DNA of 57,277 bases from an uncultured Verrucomicrobia subdivision 3 bacterium (GTDB lineage: Bacteria; Verrucomicrobiota; Verrucomicrobiae; Limisphaerales; UBA11358): NCBI GenBank assembly GCA_903847285.1, contig CAINDH010000170.1, positions 1 through 57,277 of the forward strand, given 5' to 3'. The position numbers and the translations under genes were made by a program. The notes beneath the pieces are model-generated. The model saw only the letters and a list, made by a program, of their open reading frames with translations, was not told where the DNA came from and searched no databases. Shown piece by piece: positions 34,170 to 43,041 of the stretch (the stretch's first letter is position 1; each line of letters begins with the position of its first letter).

Positions 34170-35570
34170 TTATTTCGCAGTCGTGCTGGTCGGGACGTGG
34201 CCGGTGGCCCGGTGATAGATGCGCCATCCGTAGCCGTCCAATTGGAAACGCGGCAGGTCTCCCGACGGGGCAACGGATTGCCCCGCGATTTTTACAGGCT
34301 TAAACTCTGCCGCATTCAAAACTTTGAGCGAGGTCGTCACCGGCCGACTCGACAGGTTGACGACTACCACGAATTCATCGTTCGCATCCAGTCGCATGAA
34401 GGAGACCACACTGGATTCCTCATAGTTTGGGAGCCAGATGACGCGGTCATTCGTGAACGCCGGATAATCTTTCCGCAACTTGATGAGATCGTGATAGGTA
34501 AACTGCAACGCCGGACGTTCTTTCGGGTTCCAGAAAATATTCAGCTTGTCGAACAGCGCGGGGTCGCCGGACTCGGTGGCATCGCCCACTTCCATACCGT
34601 TGTAGAGCAGCGGCACGCCGTCCAGCGTGAACATGAGCGCGGAGGCAGCTAGCGCGCCCTTTAGGCCATAGCGAGCGACAGCGCGGGCTTCATCATGGTC
34701 GTCGCTGATGCGAAGGTGTAACGAGCCTTTGGGAAATTGTTTCGAACTTTCCTCCCAACTTTTGCGGATGTCGCTAGCGGGCGCATCGTGGACGATGACC
34801 TTGTTCAAGGCAGCTAGCAGCGGCCATGAGTAATCGAGGTCAAACGCCTTAGTGAGCAGCTCCGGCTTGGTCGCCTCGGCGAGCATGATGATGTCAGGTT
34901 TGATCTTCGTGAGTTCGGTGCGGGCCTGTTCCCAAAAATCAGTAGGAACCATGTAGGCCACATCGCAGCGAAAACCGTCCACATCACATTCCTGGAGCCA
35001 ATACTTCAGCATCGCGATCATATATTCGCGCAGCTCTGCGCTTTTGTAATTCAGACCAGCCACATCCGTCCATTCCGGCAGGGGCGGGATGACATGACCG
35101 GGCGCGTCCTGCTTGTAAAACTCCTTGTTCGTCATCATCACGCTGTCCCACGCGGTGTGGTTGGCCACGATGTCCATGATGACTTTCATGCCCCGCTGAT
35201 GCGCACCATTTACGAGCGCCTTGAAATCGGCAAGCGTGCCGTAATTCGGATCTACGGCGTAATAATCTTTTATGGAATACGGGCTGCCGAATTCGCCTTT
35301 GCGAAATTTTTCGCCAATGGGATGAATTGGCATCGTCCACAATACGGTTACGCCGAGGTCATGCAACGCATCCAGCTTGGCGGTGACCCCGGCAAGATTA
35401 CCGGCAGGCGAAAAGTGGCGCGGAAAAATTTCGTAAATCGTCGCGGAGCGCAGCCAGTCTGGCGAGGACCGGGCGGGCGGCGAAGCATCTGCGTAAGCAG
35501 AATGAATCGCTGTGATGCAAGCCCCGGCGGCGAGCAGAGACAAAGCTTTTTTAAGAAAGGTCAGTTTCAT
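34170..35570 (-). CDS. Secreted alpha-amylase-family glycoside hydrolase (GH13)
   Basis: A 466-residue protein with a signal peptide (LLAAGACITAIHSAYA). The GH13 (beta/alpha)8 barrel carries DYYAVDPNYGTLADF, VIMDIVANHT, the nucleophile Asp203 in DGFRCDVAY, the acid/base Glu232 in IIMLAEATKP and Asp293 in ISDDHDEAR. A C-terminal beta domain follows. I chose ATG at 35570 because it leads straight into the signal peptide; a longer frame to 35615 includes an operator-like palindrome. It should cleave alpha-1,4-glucans in the periplasm or outside the cell. It is the third gene in a row after the starch-binding protein and pseudopilin genes. Confidence 0.93.
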   Translation of the reverse strand: MKLTFLKKALSLLAAGACITAIHSAYADASPPARSSPDWLRSATIYEIFPRHFSPAGNLAGVTAKLDALHDLGVTVLWTMPIHPIGEKFRKGEFGSPYSIKDYYAVDPNYGTLADFKALVNGAHQRGMKVIMDIVANHTAWDSVMMTNKEFYKQDAPGHVIPPLPEWTDVAGLNYKSAELREYMIAMLKYWLQECDVDGFRCDVAYMVPTDFWEQARTELTKIKPDIIMLAEATKPELLTKAFDLDYSWPLLAALNKVIVHDAPASDIRKSWEESSKQFPKGSLHLRISDDHDEARAVARYGLKGALAASALMFTLDGVPLLYNGMEVGDATESGDPALFDKLNIFWNPKERPALQFTYHDLIKLRKDYPAFTNDRVIWLPNYEESSVVSFMRLDANDEFVVVVNLSSRPVTTSLKVLNAAEFKPVKIAGQSVAPSGDLPRFQLDGYGWRIYHRATGHVPTSTTAK

Positions 35571-35598
35571 GATTTTATCCTCGGAGCCCCCCAGCTGG

Positions 35599-35614
35599 TG
35601 CGCATCTGAGCGCA
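35599..35614. promoter_or_regulatory. Operator-like palindrome upstream of the GH13 gene
   Basis: TGCGCATCTGAGCGCA is an inverted repeat (TGCGC-N6-GCGCA), 28 bp before the amylase ATG. It contains the word CGCATCT that also occurs in stronger palindromes before the starch-binding gene (38253-38272) and the second amylase gene (43042-43059). Confidence 0.3.
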
Positions 35615-35621
35615 AAAATGA

Positions 35622-36530
35622 TTAATTTTTCGGCGTGCGTTCAGCCAGCCACTGCAAATCTTTTTTGCTGTCAGCATCCAAATTGCCAATCCCCGACAGC
35701 CAACTCGAACCACTCGTCCAACCGGAGAGGCTGGGGTTAAATTTAGTCAGGGTAACGGAGCCTTTCCAGCGTTTTGTCTCCGAATGACCGTCGGCAAAAA
35801 CCAGCGCAGCGGAGTTTGCGTGCATACTACCCGGCAGTTCAGTAAAAGTCGTGCCATTGCCATTGGCGGCAGCGGGGTCAACGTAAAGCGTCGCGTCGTC
35901 GTTGCTATTGGGATGCTCGTCGGTGATCACCCAACATTCACTAGGTCCTGGACTATGAAAATCGCCGCTTTTTTTCGCGTTATAAAAAGTCGGCATCTGG
36001 CTGTTGCCACCACTGCCCACACCGAACCATTTGGAACCATCACCCACTGCGCCGTTCATGGCGCAACTGCGGATGCGATTGTCCCAACCCCGCTGGTTGA
36101 TGCTGAAGAAGCGGTCGGACGGGCAGACAAAAATTTTGAGTGACTTGGCAACGTAAGGACCCATCAAAGCCGTGCCGAGAATCGGATGGTCTACGGTAAG
36201 CAACGAAGTGTTTGTGTTGTTGATATTTGCTGAGCCATCCATGGTCACACCAAAGGGACAGATCCAGTTCACGCGGTTACCGCCCACGTTGCGGTCGGAA
36301 TTAGTGACGAGCTTTTCATTGTTATCACCCGAATACATGATCCAGGCCAGGCCGAGCTGCTTATAGTTGCTCAGGCATGAGATCAATTGCGCCCGCTCCT
36401 TGGCCTTAGCCAGCGCCGGTAACAGCATCGCTGCAAGAATAGCGATGATGGCGATGACGACCAGCAGTTCGATCAGGGTAAAGCCAGCCAGACGCATCCG
36501 GCGTCCGTGGTCGGGAGTGGGTAAATTCAT
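35622..36530 (-). CDS. Type II pseudopilin-like protein with H-X9-DG motif (DUF1559-type)
   Basis: A 302-residue protein. It has a prepilin leader with the cleavage site before [20 protein letters not shown], here G-F with Glu at +5, so it should be processed by a prepilin peptidase. The mature part has [22 protein letters not shown]-terminal H-X9-DG motif ([16 protein letters not shown]) is typical of the very large pseudopilin families of Verrucomicrobia and Planctomycetes. Its role is unknown. Here it is sandwiched between the starch-binding protein and the amylase gene on the same strand, suggesting a link with starch degradation at the cell surface. Confidence 0.92.
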   Translation of the reverse strand: MNLPTPDHGRRMRLAGFTLIELLVVIAIIAILAAMLLPALAKAKERAQLISCLSNYKQLGLAWIMYSGDNNEKLVTNSDRNVGGNRVNWICPFGVTMDGSANINNTNTSLLTVDHPILGTALMGPYVAKSLKIFVCPSDRFFSINQRGWDNRIRSCAMNGAVGDGSKWFGVGSGGNSQMPTFYNAKKSGDFHSPGPSECWVITDEHPNSNDDATLYVDPAAANGNGTTFTELPGSMHANSAALVFADGHSETKRWKGSVTLTKFNPSLSGWTSGSSWLSGIGNLDADSKKDLQWLAERTPKN

Positions 36531-36541
36531 GGTGAAAGTTT

Positions 36542-36570
36542 CGCCGGGCGGGCAAGACGCCCGCCCGGCG
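36542..36570. repeat. Perfect 12-bp GC-rich hairpin between starch-binding and pseudopilin genes
   Basis: CGCCGGGCGGGC and its exact complement GCCCGCCCGGCG flank a 5-nt AAGAC loop. It lies 12 bp from both the stop of the starch-binding gene (36583) and the start of the pseudopilin gene (36530). There is no U-tract, so it could be a repeat element, a processing stem or a weak terminator. Confidence 0.75.
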
Positions 36571-36582
36571 GATTAAACGCGA

Positions 36583-38148
36583 TCAGGGCTGTTTGAGGCG
36601 GAAGTATTGCGCGCCGGTTCCGACAGGCAGGCTGGCGCTATTTTGAGTATCCGTGTTCGGCACATCCGTCCAAGGGCCGCTCACACTGGATGCGCTTTGG
36701 AGGCGCACACTCGGATAGCCCAACCAGGTCACCGGCACAGAACCGCCGACAGGTTTGCCAATGGATAATCCGCCAACCTTGGGTTCGACCACCATGCTTT
36801 GAAAGGTATCCAGCGGCAACTCATACACGCCATTGGTGCTGCGAATGTAGCGGAAATGATTTGCACCAAAGCCCGCTTCGTTGTCCACGCCGTTGATGGA
36901 ATACTTATAAGTAATGGCACGAATGGAATCTTTTGGAAAAGTTCTAGTATAAGTATAGAGACCGCTGCCAGCAGGATTATTTCCGAGGGTCAAACCCGCA
37001 GAGTTAAGTGTATTGGGGTTCCAAGCGAGCCATCCAACGAAGTTGCCGTTGATCTGCACCAAGTCTTGCGCCGAATCAAAAACATGGGCATCCGTGCCCA
37101 CGGCGTTCGTCATGCTCACGGTGAAAGTCACTGCCGTATCCGCATTCAAAAAGTCTAACGCAGAGGCGTCATTGAAATAAACCGCAGGAAGATTGGTGCT
37201 AGCGACCGGCGGCACACTGTAAGAACGATTCTGACCACCCACACCGTTCAACGCATCATAAACGGTGTTGCCCCCGCTGACATAACGGAACTGATATTGG
37301 ATGCTCGTGCCTGCCAGAATGGTGATGTTCGTGCTGGTGTAGATATTGGTATTGGACGCCGCAGGATCGTTGGTGCAACCAGTGCCGCCCCAACCATTCA
37401 TGCTGCCATTGACCGTTACCGAGGAAGGATCAAAGCCGGTGTCGTTGGCACGCACAAACCGCATGTCCACGGAGAATTGAACATCGCAATACACGGGCGG
37501 TCCACCCGCTTGCCAGCGGCCATTCGGGAGGTCTAGCTGGAAAAGAATCGGTTGATTTGCAGTGGTAGTCACAAAGCCTGCATCCCCGCCACCATTACCA
37601 AAGTCTGCTCCGAAGTTAATATCGTTCCAAGTTCCTGGAGTGCGGAATTTAAAACCGTGTCCACCAGCAGTCGGAATGATGTAAATGTTTGTGTAGAGTC
37701 CGCGCGAACCTGGCTTCAAGCCCAACTGACCGGAGGCCGAACTAGACCATCCGTTAAAGTCACCTACGATTTCAAACGCCAAGTTGCCTGGATCTTCGTA
37801 GCCCACGCGGTTGGCGCTCGGCAGCCAGCCGTCGCCGAAGGTATTCGTATAAAAATAAAGGGTGTTGGAACCTCCAGCATCGTATTTAACCTTCACGTTG
37901 TTGTTCGGAAAAGAGGTGGCCCAACTGCCAGAATCCTTGATGAACTTAAATTCATGATAATTGCCCGCCGTGCCACCAGTGATAATGTTCGTGGTGATCA
38001 GTGGATTAGCGGGGTCTGTTCCAGGTGAAGGCACGCCGGTGTTGTCCCAGCCATTGAAGGCGCCGGCGATGGCAAGCTGCGCCTGCACGGATTGCGTTGC
38101 GACTGTGAGCATAGCTCCCAGACCGAGGATGATGAGTTTGTTTTTCAT
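36583..38148 (-). CDS. Secreted protein with four starch-binding (CBM20/48-like) modules
   Basis: A 521-residue protein with a signal peptide (KLIILGLGAMLTVATQSVQAQ). Four beta-sandwich modules each start with a strand of the form xIxGxFNGW: LAIAGAFNGWDN (about residue 25), FEIVGDFNGWSS (125), VTVNGSMNGWGG (245) and VQINGNFVGWLA (370). This is the glycogen/starch-binding signature of CBM20/CBM48-type or SusE-like modules. No catalytic domain is evident. The C-terminal 60 residues carry the QSAxxxxGPWTDV...YFRL module. ATG at 38148 is chosen because it opens the signal peptide. It probably captures starch for the amylase. Confidence 0.85.
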   Translation of the reverse strand: MKNKLIILGLGAMLTVATQSVQAQLAIAGAFNGWDNTGVPSPGTDPANPLITTNIITGGTAGNYHEFKFIKDSGSWATSFPNNNVKVKYDAGGSNTLYFYTNTFGDGWLPSANRVGYEDPGNLAFEIVGDFNGWSSSASGQLGLKPGSRGLYTNIYIIPTAGGHGFKFRTPGTWNDINFGADFGNGGGDAGFVTTTANQPILFQLDLPNGRWQAGGPPVYCDVQFSVDMRFVRANDTGFDPSSVTVNGSMNGWGGTGCTNDPAASNTNIYTSTNITILAGTSIQYQFRYVSGGNTVYDALNGVGGQNRSYSVPPVASTNLPAVYFNDASALDFLNADTAVTFTVSMTNAVGTDAHVFDSAQDLVQINGNFVGWLAWNPNTLNSAGLTLGNNPAGSGLYTYTRTFPKDSIRAITYKYSINGVDNEAGFGANHFRYIRSTNGVYELPLDTFQSMVVEPKVGGLSIGKPVGGSVPVTWLGYPSVRLQSASSVSGPWTDVPNTDTQNSASLPVGTGAQYFRLKQP

Positions 38149-38252
38149 AATTTTCGACGACTGAAACTGCTCGCGACGTTGAATGAGATAGGGTTGGTGC
38201 ATGGCAGTGTTTCGGGTTCGTGTTAGACTCTAACCCCGCTCGGGAAAAATTC

Positions 38253-38272
38253 CATCGCATCTTTGTGCGATG
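38253..38272. promoter_or_regulatory. Palindromic operator candidate upstream of the starch-binding gene
   Basis: CATCGCATCTTTGTGCGATG has 7-bp arms CATCGCA/TGCGATG around TCTTTG. It lies about 105 bp before the starch-binding gene start. The 14-nt core CGCATCTTTGTGCG recurs exactly at 43044-43057, upstream of the second amylase gene. No regulator gene for it is visible in the window. Confidence 0.5.
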
Positions 38273-38307
38273 AAGCTCCACGAAGAAAACAGACCCCTAA
38301 CCGGCCT

Positions 38308-40482
38308 TCAGTTCCGAATACGCGATTTCAACAGCCGGATTTTTGCAAGATTGTCTAGGGCGTTTTTATAATCTGGCTCCAGCCGGAGCGCCTCCTCGAA
38401 TTGCTCTTGCGCCTCGTTTAGTTGGCCCGACTTGGCCAGCAGCACGCCAAAATTACAATGCGCACGCGAAAAGCCAGGATTAAGCCGCACGGCCTCGCCA
38501 AACTCCGTGAGCGCTTCTGGTATCCGCCCAGCGGCATCTAGTTCGCCAGCCAGTTCGTAATGCGCCTCCCAATGCGCTGGGTTATTTTGGATGGCCGCCC
38601 GGTAATTTTCCATCGCCACGGCGTGCTCGCCTTGAAGGGCGTGGACCTTGCCGATGCGAAAAGACACCTGCGCATCATGCGGCCGCTGCTTCGTCGCGAC
38701 GCCATAACTTTTTAGGGCTTCGGAATATTTTTCCTGCGCTGCGAGCGCGTTGCCAAGTTCGATCCAGCCTTCCGCCAGGCTTGGCCGCCTTTCCACCGCG
38801 CTGCGCAACTGGATCTCGGCCTCTGGTTTATTTCCCAATTGACTCAATAGTCGGCCACGCTGATAAAACGGCAGGAAGTCGTGCGGCACCAAATCGTGCA
38901 CGCACCGCCACTCCTCAGCCGATGCGGCAATGTCACCAGTGGACTGAAGAAACAGCGCAAAATTTTCGCGCAAAAAATAATCCTCTGGAGACTGCACCAG
39001 CGATTTGGAAAAAGCAGCCTTAGTTTTGGCAGAGTTCTCGGCGTTCATTTTTTCGCGTATCGCCGCCACGCCCCGCCCGAGTTTTTCCAGGCGCTCCGGA
39101 TTGCCTACCTGCGTGCTGAACGGCGGCTGACGCAACCTCCCCGCCATGTGTTCCCATACGGCCGCCCGATTCCAGTCGGATAGCCCTAGCCGTGTTCCGC
39201 ATTCTGCCTCGGCAAGCCAGCCATCGCTACGCTTCATTTTTTCAGAGATCATCTTTTCCATTTGCTGCGCCCAAAGCAAACCGAGCCGGTGCGCACCAGT
39301 GAAATTAAAGTGGACATGTTCATAAAACGTTTCCTCGCCGCAGAGCCCATCCAGATTAAATCCCGCGAGTTCTGTAGCGGCATCGCATAACACCAAATTG
39401 CCGGAATATTTTTTTGCAGCGGTTCGGATGATTTCATTTTCCGCCGCATCCGTTCTAAATGGTAGGGCGTCATCATCGCTTGCTAACTGCAGATGTTCCC
39501 GGGCTTCAGAATTTTTATTTTGCGCCAGCAATGCCTGTCCGACACTGAATTGTTTTTCGGCAGATGTGCCGTCTTTCGCCGGCTGCGACGCGAACGGCGA
39601 GCAGTCTTTGAGGTTGACCGCCACGGTGTTTAATATAATTTTTCCACCACCACGCGTGCCCGCGCGCAAGATGTCGTCCAGGTTTTTTGCAAAATTCCGA
39701 TGAACCACCTCCTTTAGCGGGCTATCCGGTGCAATCTGGTTGTTCAGAAACATCTGCATCCCGCCCCACGAAGTCCCGCCGGGTTTCTCGCCGCGAATGT
39801 TCCGCGCCAGCCCGGAAAAAAACTGACCAAGCCGCGTGGATTGCAGCGCCGTCACCAGCCGCACGTAGGGCAATGGCGCCGCCCGCCGGCCAAAAACCGT
39901 CGCCGCGCCGAACGGCCCCACCATCTCGTTATTGCCCATATAAACGATCCAGAAATCGCCGTCGTGCTGCGCACATTCGCGGGCAATGGGCAGGATGACG
40001 TGAGAGTTGATCGCCGTGAAAGCCACGTTGACCACCTCGAATTTGGCCTCGGGGAATTTTTCATGCAGTTGCATCTCCATGAACCGCGCCGGGCCGTAAG
40101 CTGGTTCCGGGTCGCCCATCGCCGCCGACTCGCCGAGAACAAAAATGCGGATGGTGTCCGCCGGTTTGGTCGCGCGCATCCGCAGCACACCCGGACTGCG
40201 GGCTGCCTCGCGTGGAAAAAATCGGAAGCTAAAATCGTCGTTCTGGACAAAAAATTTCTCACCGCTGATGGTTTGTGGCTTGAAGAAATGCGGATCAAAA
40301 CCGTAGTCGGCGAGGCGAAGAATTATTTCCGACGATCCGAGCAACAGCACCGGCAGCAACAGCGCAACAATGCGAAACATCCATTTCCGGCGGCTCGAAA
40401 GTCTAGTGGCCGACGGTGGGCTAACGGCGGCTGTCCGTTTTGGTTTTGTTGCGCGGGGTTTCAATGGCACGGATTGAAACAC
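38308..40482 (-). CDS. SGNH/GDSL-type hydrolase domain fused to TPR repeats
   Basis: A 724-residue protein. An N-terminal membrane segment (WMFRIVALLLPVLLLGSSEIILRLA, about residues 34-58) puts the rest in the periplasm. The SGNH domain spans about 80-430, with block I Ser in FVLGESAAMGDP, the oxyanion Asn in VYMGNNEM and the C-terminal His in YEHVHFNFTGAHRLG. At least six TPR units fill residues about 500-715 (for example FYQRGRLLSQLGNKPEAEIQLRSAVERRPS). Related SGNH proteins remove or add acyl groups on carbohydrates. It follows SxtJ by 95 bp and probably belongs to the same operon. Confidence 0.85.
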   Translation of the reverse strand: MFQSVPLKPRATKPKRTAAVSPPSATRLSSRRKWMFRIVALLLPVLLLGSSEIILRLADYGFDPHFFKPQTISGEKFFVQNDDFSFRFFPREAARSPGVLRMRATKPADTIRIFVLGESAAMGDPEPAYGPARFMEMQLHEKFPEAKFEVVNVAFTAINSHVILPIARECAQHDGDFWIVYMGNNEMVGPFGAATVFGRRAAPLPYVRLVTALQSTRLGQFFSGLARNIRGEKPGGTSWGGMQMFLNNQIAPDSPLKEVVHRNFAKNLDDILRAGTRGGGKIILNTVAVNLKDCSPFASQPAKDGTSAEKQFSVGQALLAQNKNSEAREHLQLASDDDALPFRTDAAENEIIRTAAKKYSGNLVLCDAATELAGFNLDGLCGEETFYEHVHFNFTGAHRLGLLWAQQMEKMISEKMKRSDGWLAEAECGTRLGLSDWNRAAVWEHMAGRLRQPPFSTQVGNPERLEKLGRGVAAIREKMNAENSAKTKAAFSKSLVQSPEDYFLRENFALFLQSTGDIAASAEEWRCVHDLVPHDFLPFYQRGRLLSQLGNKPEAEIQLRSAVERRPSLAEGWIELGNALAAQEKYSEALKSYGVATKQRPHDAQVSFRIGKVHALQGEHAVAMENYRAAIQNNPAHWEAHYELAGELDAAGRIPEALTEFGEAVRLNPGFSRAHCNFGVLLAKSGQLNEAQEQFEEALRLEPDYKNALDNLAKIRLLKSRIRN

Positions 40483-40577
40483 GCTTTTCGGTTTTAAGAC
40501 AAGCCCGTTTGCAATCAGAACATTTATATGCGGCTTGCAATCACGCGCACGGATTACTCACCGCCACCGCTCATAAA

Positions 40578-40979
40578 TTAAAACATCCGGTCCAGCGGCC
40601 CGCCTTCTTTTGACTTTTTCCAGTAAGTTTCCGCATTGGCTGGACGCTTCAATTGCAATAGATCTTTGCCCAACAGTCGTAAAATCCAACCCAGCGGCGT
40701 GAGGATGAAAATAAAAAACAGTGTGAGAAAAACTTTTCCCAGGACCCGGCTGAACGCAAAACCCAATCGCATCGAAAACAGATGGTAACCGCGAAACCAG
40801 CGCGGCTGGACGATCGCCGCCAAAGCCACAACGACCAGCACCGATAAAATCACCAGCCAGGTTTGATTCGCTAGGTGATGCCGCCAGCGCAAAAGCGAGG
40901 AAATGAGCGCGACGCCAAATAGCGCGAACAGCGCCGACTTGCGCCATTCCTTCGCCTCGTCTTTGAGGTTGAGTTTCAT
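40578..40979 (-). CDS. SxtJ-family membrane protein
   Basis: A 133-residue protein with three to four hydrophobic stretches (ALFALFGVALISSLL, TWLVILSVLVVVALAAIV, VFLTLFFIFILTPLGWILRLLG). It ends with the family tail LLQLKRPANAETYWKKS, which is how SxtJ proteins end (RxxxxTYW). ATG at 40979 follows the carbamoyltransferase stop by 1 bp; a longer frame to 41042 would overlap that gene. SxtJ is named from the saxitoxin cluster, but its function is unknown. It is usually found next to a carbamoyltransferase, as here. Confidence 0.85.
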   Translation of the reverse strand: MKLNLKDEAKEWRKSALFALFGVALISSLLRWRHHLANQTWLVILSVLVVVALAAIVQPRWFRGYHLFSMRLGFAFSRVLGKVFLTLFFIFILTPLGWILRLLGKDLLQLKRPANAETYWKKSKEGGPLDRMF

Positions 40980-40980
40980 T

Positions 40981-42804
40981 TCAGTCCGCTTGGGGAGCGA
41001 CACGGCGCGCCAGATTTTTCTGAGGCTGCGCGGTGCGCTCAATCACGAAATTGCCTATGATCAGAAAATCCATCTCGGTGTTCATGAAACAGCGATACGC
41101 ATCGTCTGGGGTGCAGACAATCGGCTCGCCGCGCACGTTAAACGAGGTATTCACCAGCACCGCGCAACCCGTCGCCGCCTCGAAACGCGAGAGCAAATCA
41201 TAGAGCAGCGAATTTCCTTCGTGCGACACGGTCTGGATGCGCGCGGAATAATCCACATGGGTGATCGCGGGCAGCGTAGAGCGCTCGGCCTTCAGCAAAT
41301 CAATGCCCGCGAGATGTTCCGGCAGCGGTTTACGCAATTCGTTTTTCACCGGGGCGACGAACAGCATGTAGGGCGAATCCGCATCCAGCTCAAAATAATC
41401 CGCGACGCGTTCACGGCGCACAATCGGCGCGAAAGGCCGGAACGACTCGCGGAATTTCACTTTCAGATTCATGACGGATTGCATTTTCGGCGAACGCGCA
41501 TCGCCTAGAATGCTGCGACTGCCGAGGGCGCGCGGGCCAAATTCCATCCGCCCTTGAAACCAGCCGATGACTTTTTCGGTTCGCAAAAGTTCAACCGTGA
41601 AATCCAGCAAAGCTGACGTATCCAATTTTTGAAACACCGCACCATTCGCTTTCAGAGCGGATTCAATTTCTGCGGCCGAATATTCCGGGCCGAGCAGCGA
41701 GGATTGCATCGAGTCATTGGCAGAAAGTTTTCGCGGCGGTGCGTCAAGTTGTGAATGCCACGCCGCCAACGCCGCACCCAGCGCACCACCCGCGTCGCCG
41801 GCGGCGGGTTGAATCCAGATTCGCTCGAAGATTCTCTCACGCAACACGATCCCGTTGGCCACGCAATTCAGCGCCACGCCGCCGGCCATACATAGATTCT
41901 TTGAGCCGGTCACATCGCGCGCGTGCCGCGCCAGTCGCACCATGATTTCTTCGGTGACGAGCTGAATGGAACGCGCCACATCCATGTGCCGTCGCTCGAT
42001 TTTTTCCTCCGCACCGCGCGGCGGCCCGCCGAGCAATGTGTGAAATTTTTTATTCACCATCGTCGTGCCACGCAGGAAATTGAAATACTCCAGATTCAGC
42101 CGAAACGAGCCGTCCGCTTTGGCGTCAATCAATTCGCGGCGGATGGCGTCCGCATATTTCGGCTCACCGTAAGGCGCGAGGCCCATGAGCTTGTATTCGC
42201 CGGAGTTAATGCGAAAGCCGCAGTAATCCGTGAATGCCGAGTAAAGCAGGCCGAGGGAGTGCGGAAAGCGAATCTCCTTTAGCATCTGTATTTCGTTGCC
42301 GCGCCCGTGGCCGATGGTCGTGGTCGCCCATTCACCCACGCCGTCAATCGTAAGAATCGCCGCCTCGTCAAACGGCGACGGATAAAACGCACTCGCCGCG
42401 TGAGATTGGTGGTGCTCGGTGAAAAGAATTTCGCAATCCGCGCGCAGTCCCGGCAGTTCGGAGCGGAGCGTTTTCCGAAGGTCCAGTTTTCCGCCGAGCC
42501 AGTTCGCCAGCGTCGTTGGAAATGTTTTCAATCCCCCGGGCGCGACGGCGAGATACGTTTCCAGGAGGCGCGTGAATTTCAAAACCGGCTTGTCGTAAAA
42601 CACCACGGCATCGATCTGGGAAATGTCCAAGCCAGCCTGACGGAGGCAAAAGGCCACGGCGTGCGCCGGAAATTCGGAGTCGTTTTTTCTTCGCGAGAAC
42701 CGTTCCTCTTGCGCGGCAGCGATGATTTTCCCGTCCACCAGCAGGGCTGCGGCGGAGTCGTGGTAATACGCCGAGAGGCCGAGGATGTGGCGCGGCGCGG
42801 GCAT
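40981..42804 (-). CDS. Carbamoyltransferase, NodU/CmcH/SxtI family
   Basis: A 607-residue cytoplasmic enzyme that transfers a carbamoyl group from carbamoyl phosphate, via carbamoyl-AMP, to a hydroxyl. The N-terminal Kae1-like ATP/metal domain has ILGLSAYYHDSAAALLVDG, EERFSRRKND, TEHHQSHAASAFYPSPF, LTIDGVGEWATT and CMAGGVALNCVANG. The C-terminal domain has EFGPRALGSRSILGDAR and VNTSFNVRGEPIVCTP. The length is normal. It sits between SxtK- and SxtJ-like genes with 1-bp gaps on both sides. The acceptor is probably a glycan or lipid-linked sugar rather than a toxin, judging by the neighbourhood. Confidence 0.96.
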   Translation of the reverse strand: MPAPRHILGLSAYYHDSAAALLVDGKIIAAAQEERFSRRKNDSEFPAHAVAFCLRQAGLDISQIDAVVFYDKPVLKFTRLLETYLAVAPGGLKTFPTTLANWLGGKLDLRKTLRSELPGLRADCEILFTEHHQSHAASAFYPSPFDEAAILTIDGVGEWATTTIGHGRGNEIQMLKEIRFPHSLGLLYSAFTDYCGFRINSGEYKLMGLAPYGEPKYADAIRRELIDAKADGSFRLNLEYFNFLRGTTMVNKKFHTLLGGPPRGAEEKIERRHMDVARSIQLVTEEIMVRLARHARDVTGSKNLCMAGGVALNCVANGIVLRERIFERIWIQPAAGDAGGALGAALAAWHSQLDAPPRKLSANDSMQSSLLGPEYSAAEIESALKANGAVFQKLDTSALLDFTVELLRTEKVIGWFQGRMEFGPRALGSRSILGDARSPKMQSVMNLKVKFRESFRPFAPIVRRERVADYFELDADSPYMLFVAPVKNELRKPLPEHLAGIDLLKAERSTLPAITHVDYSARIQTVSHEGNSLLYDLLSRFEAATGCAVLVNTSFNVRGEPIVCTPDDAYRCFMNTEMDFLIIGNFVIERTAQPQKNLARRVAPQAD

Positions 42805-42805
42805 T

Positions 42806-42958
42806 TCAGAGAAAGGGATATAGCGCCCACGAGATGCCAGAGCTGGCTGTGAAGACCAGTATCACGCCCAACAGCAGCAGCAAAACAATGAGGGGGATGA
42901 GCCACCATTTTTTTTCCTGGCGCGCGAACTTCACGAATTCTTTAAGCAATGACCACAT
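42806..42958 (-). CDS. SxtK-like DUF5989 small membrane protein
   Basis: A 50-residue protein read directly from the minus strand: MWSLLKEFVKFARQEKKWWL, then IPLIVLLLLLGVILVFT, then ASSGISWALYPFL and TGA. The basic amphipathic N-terminus, KKWW motif, single membrane helix and short aromatic tail match the SxtK/DUF5989 family, which is about 50 residues long. Its stop lies 1 bp from the carbamoyltransferase start, so translation is coupled. It completes the K-I-J cassette. The family function is unknown; a membrane adaptor for the carbamoyltransferase is a reasonable guess. Confidence 0.9.
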   Translation of the reverse strand: MWSLLKEFVKFARQEKKWWLIPLIVLLLLLGVILVFTASSGISWALYPFL

Positions 42959-43041
42959 GGCTGTTTGTATTGTATTATGGGTTCAATAGTGCAAGTTAAG
43001 CGATTTTTTTAGGGGATGGCAATCTTACCTAGTCGGGCGAG

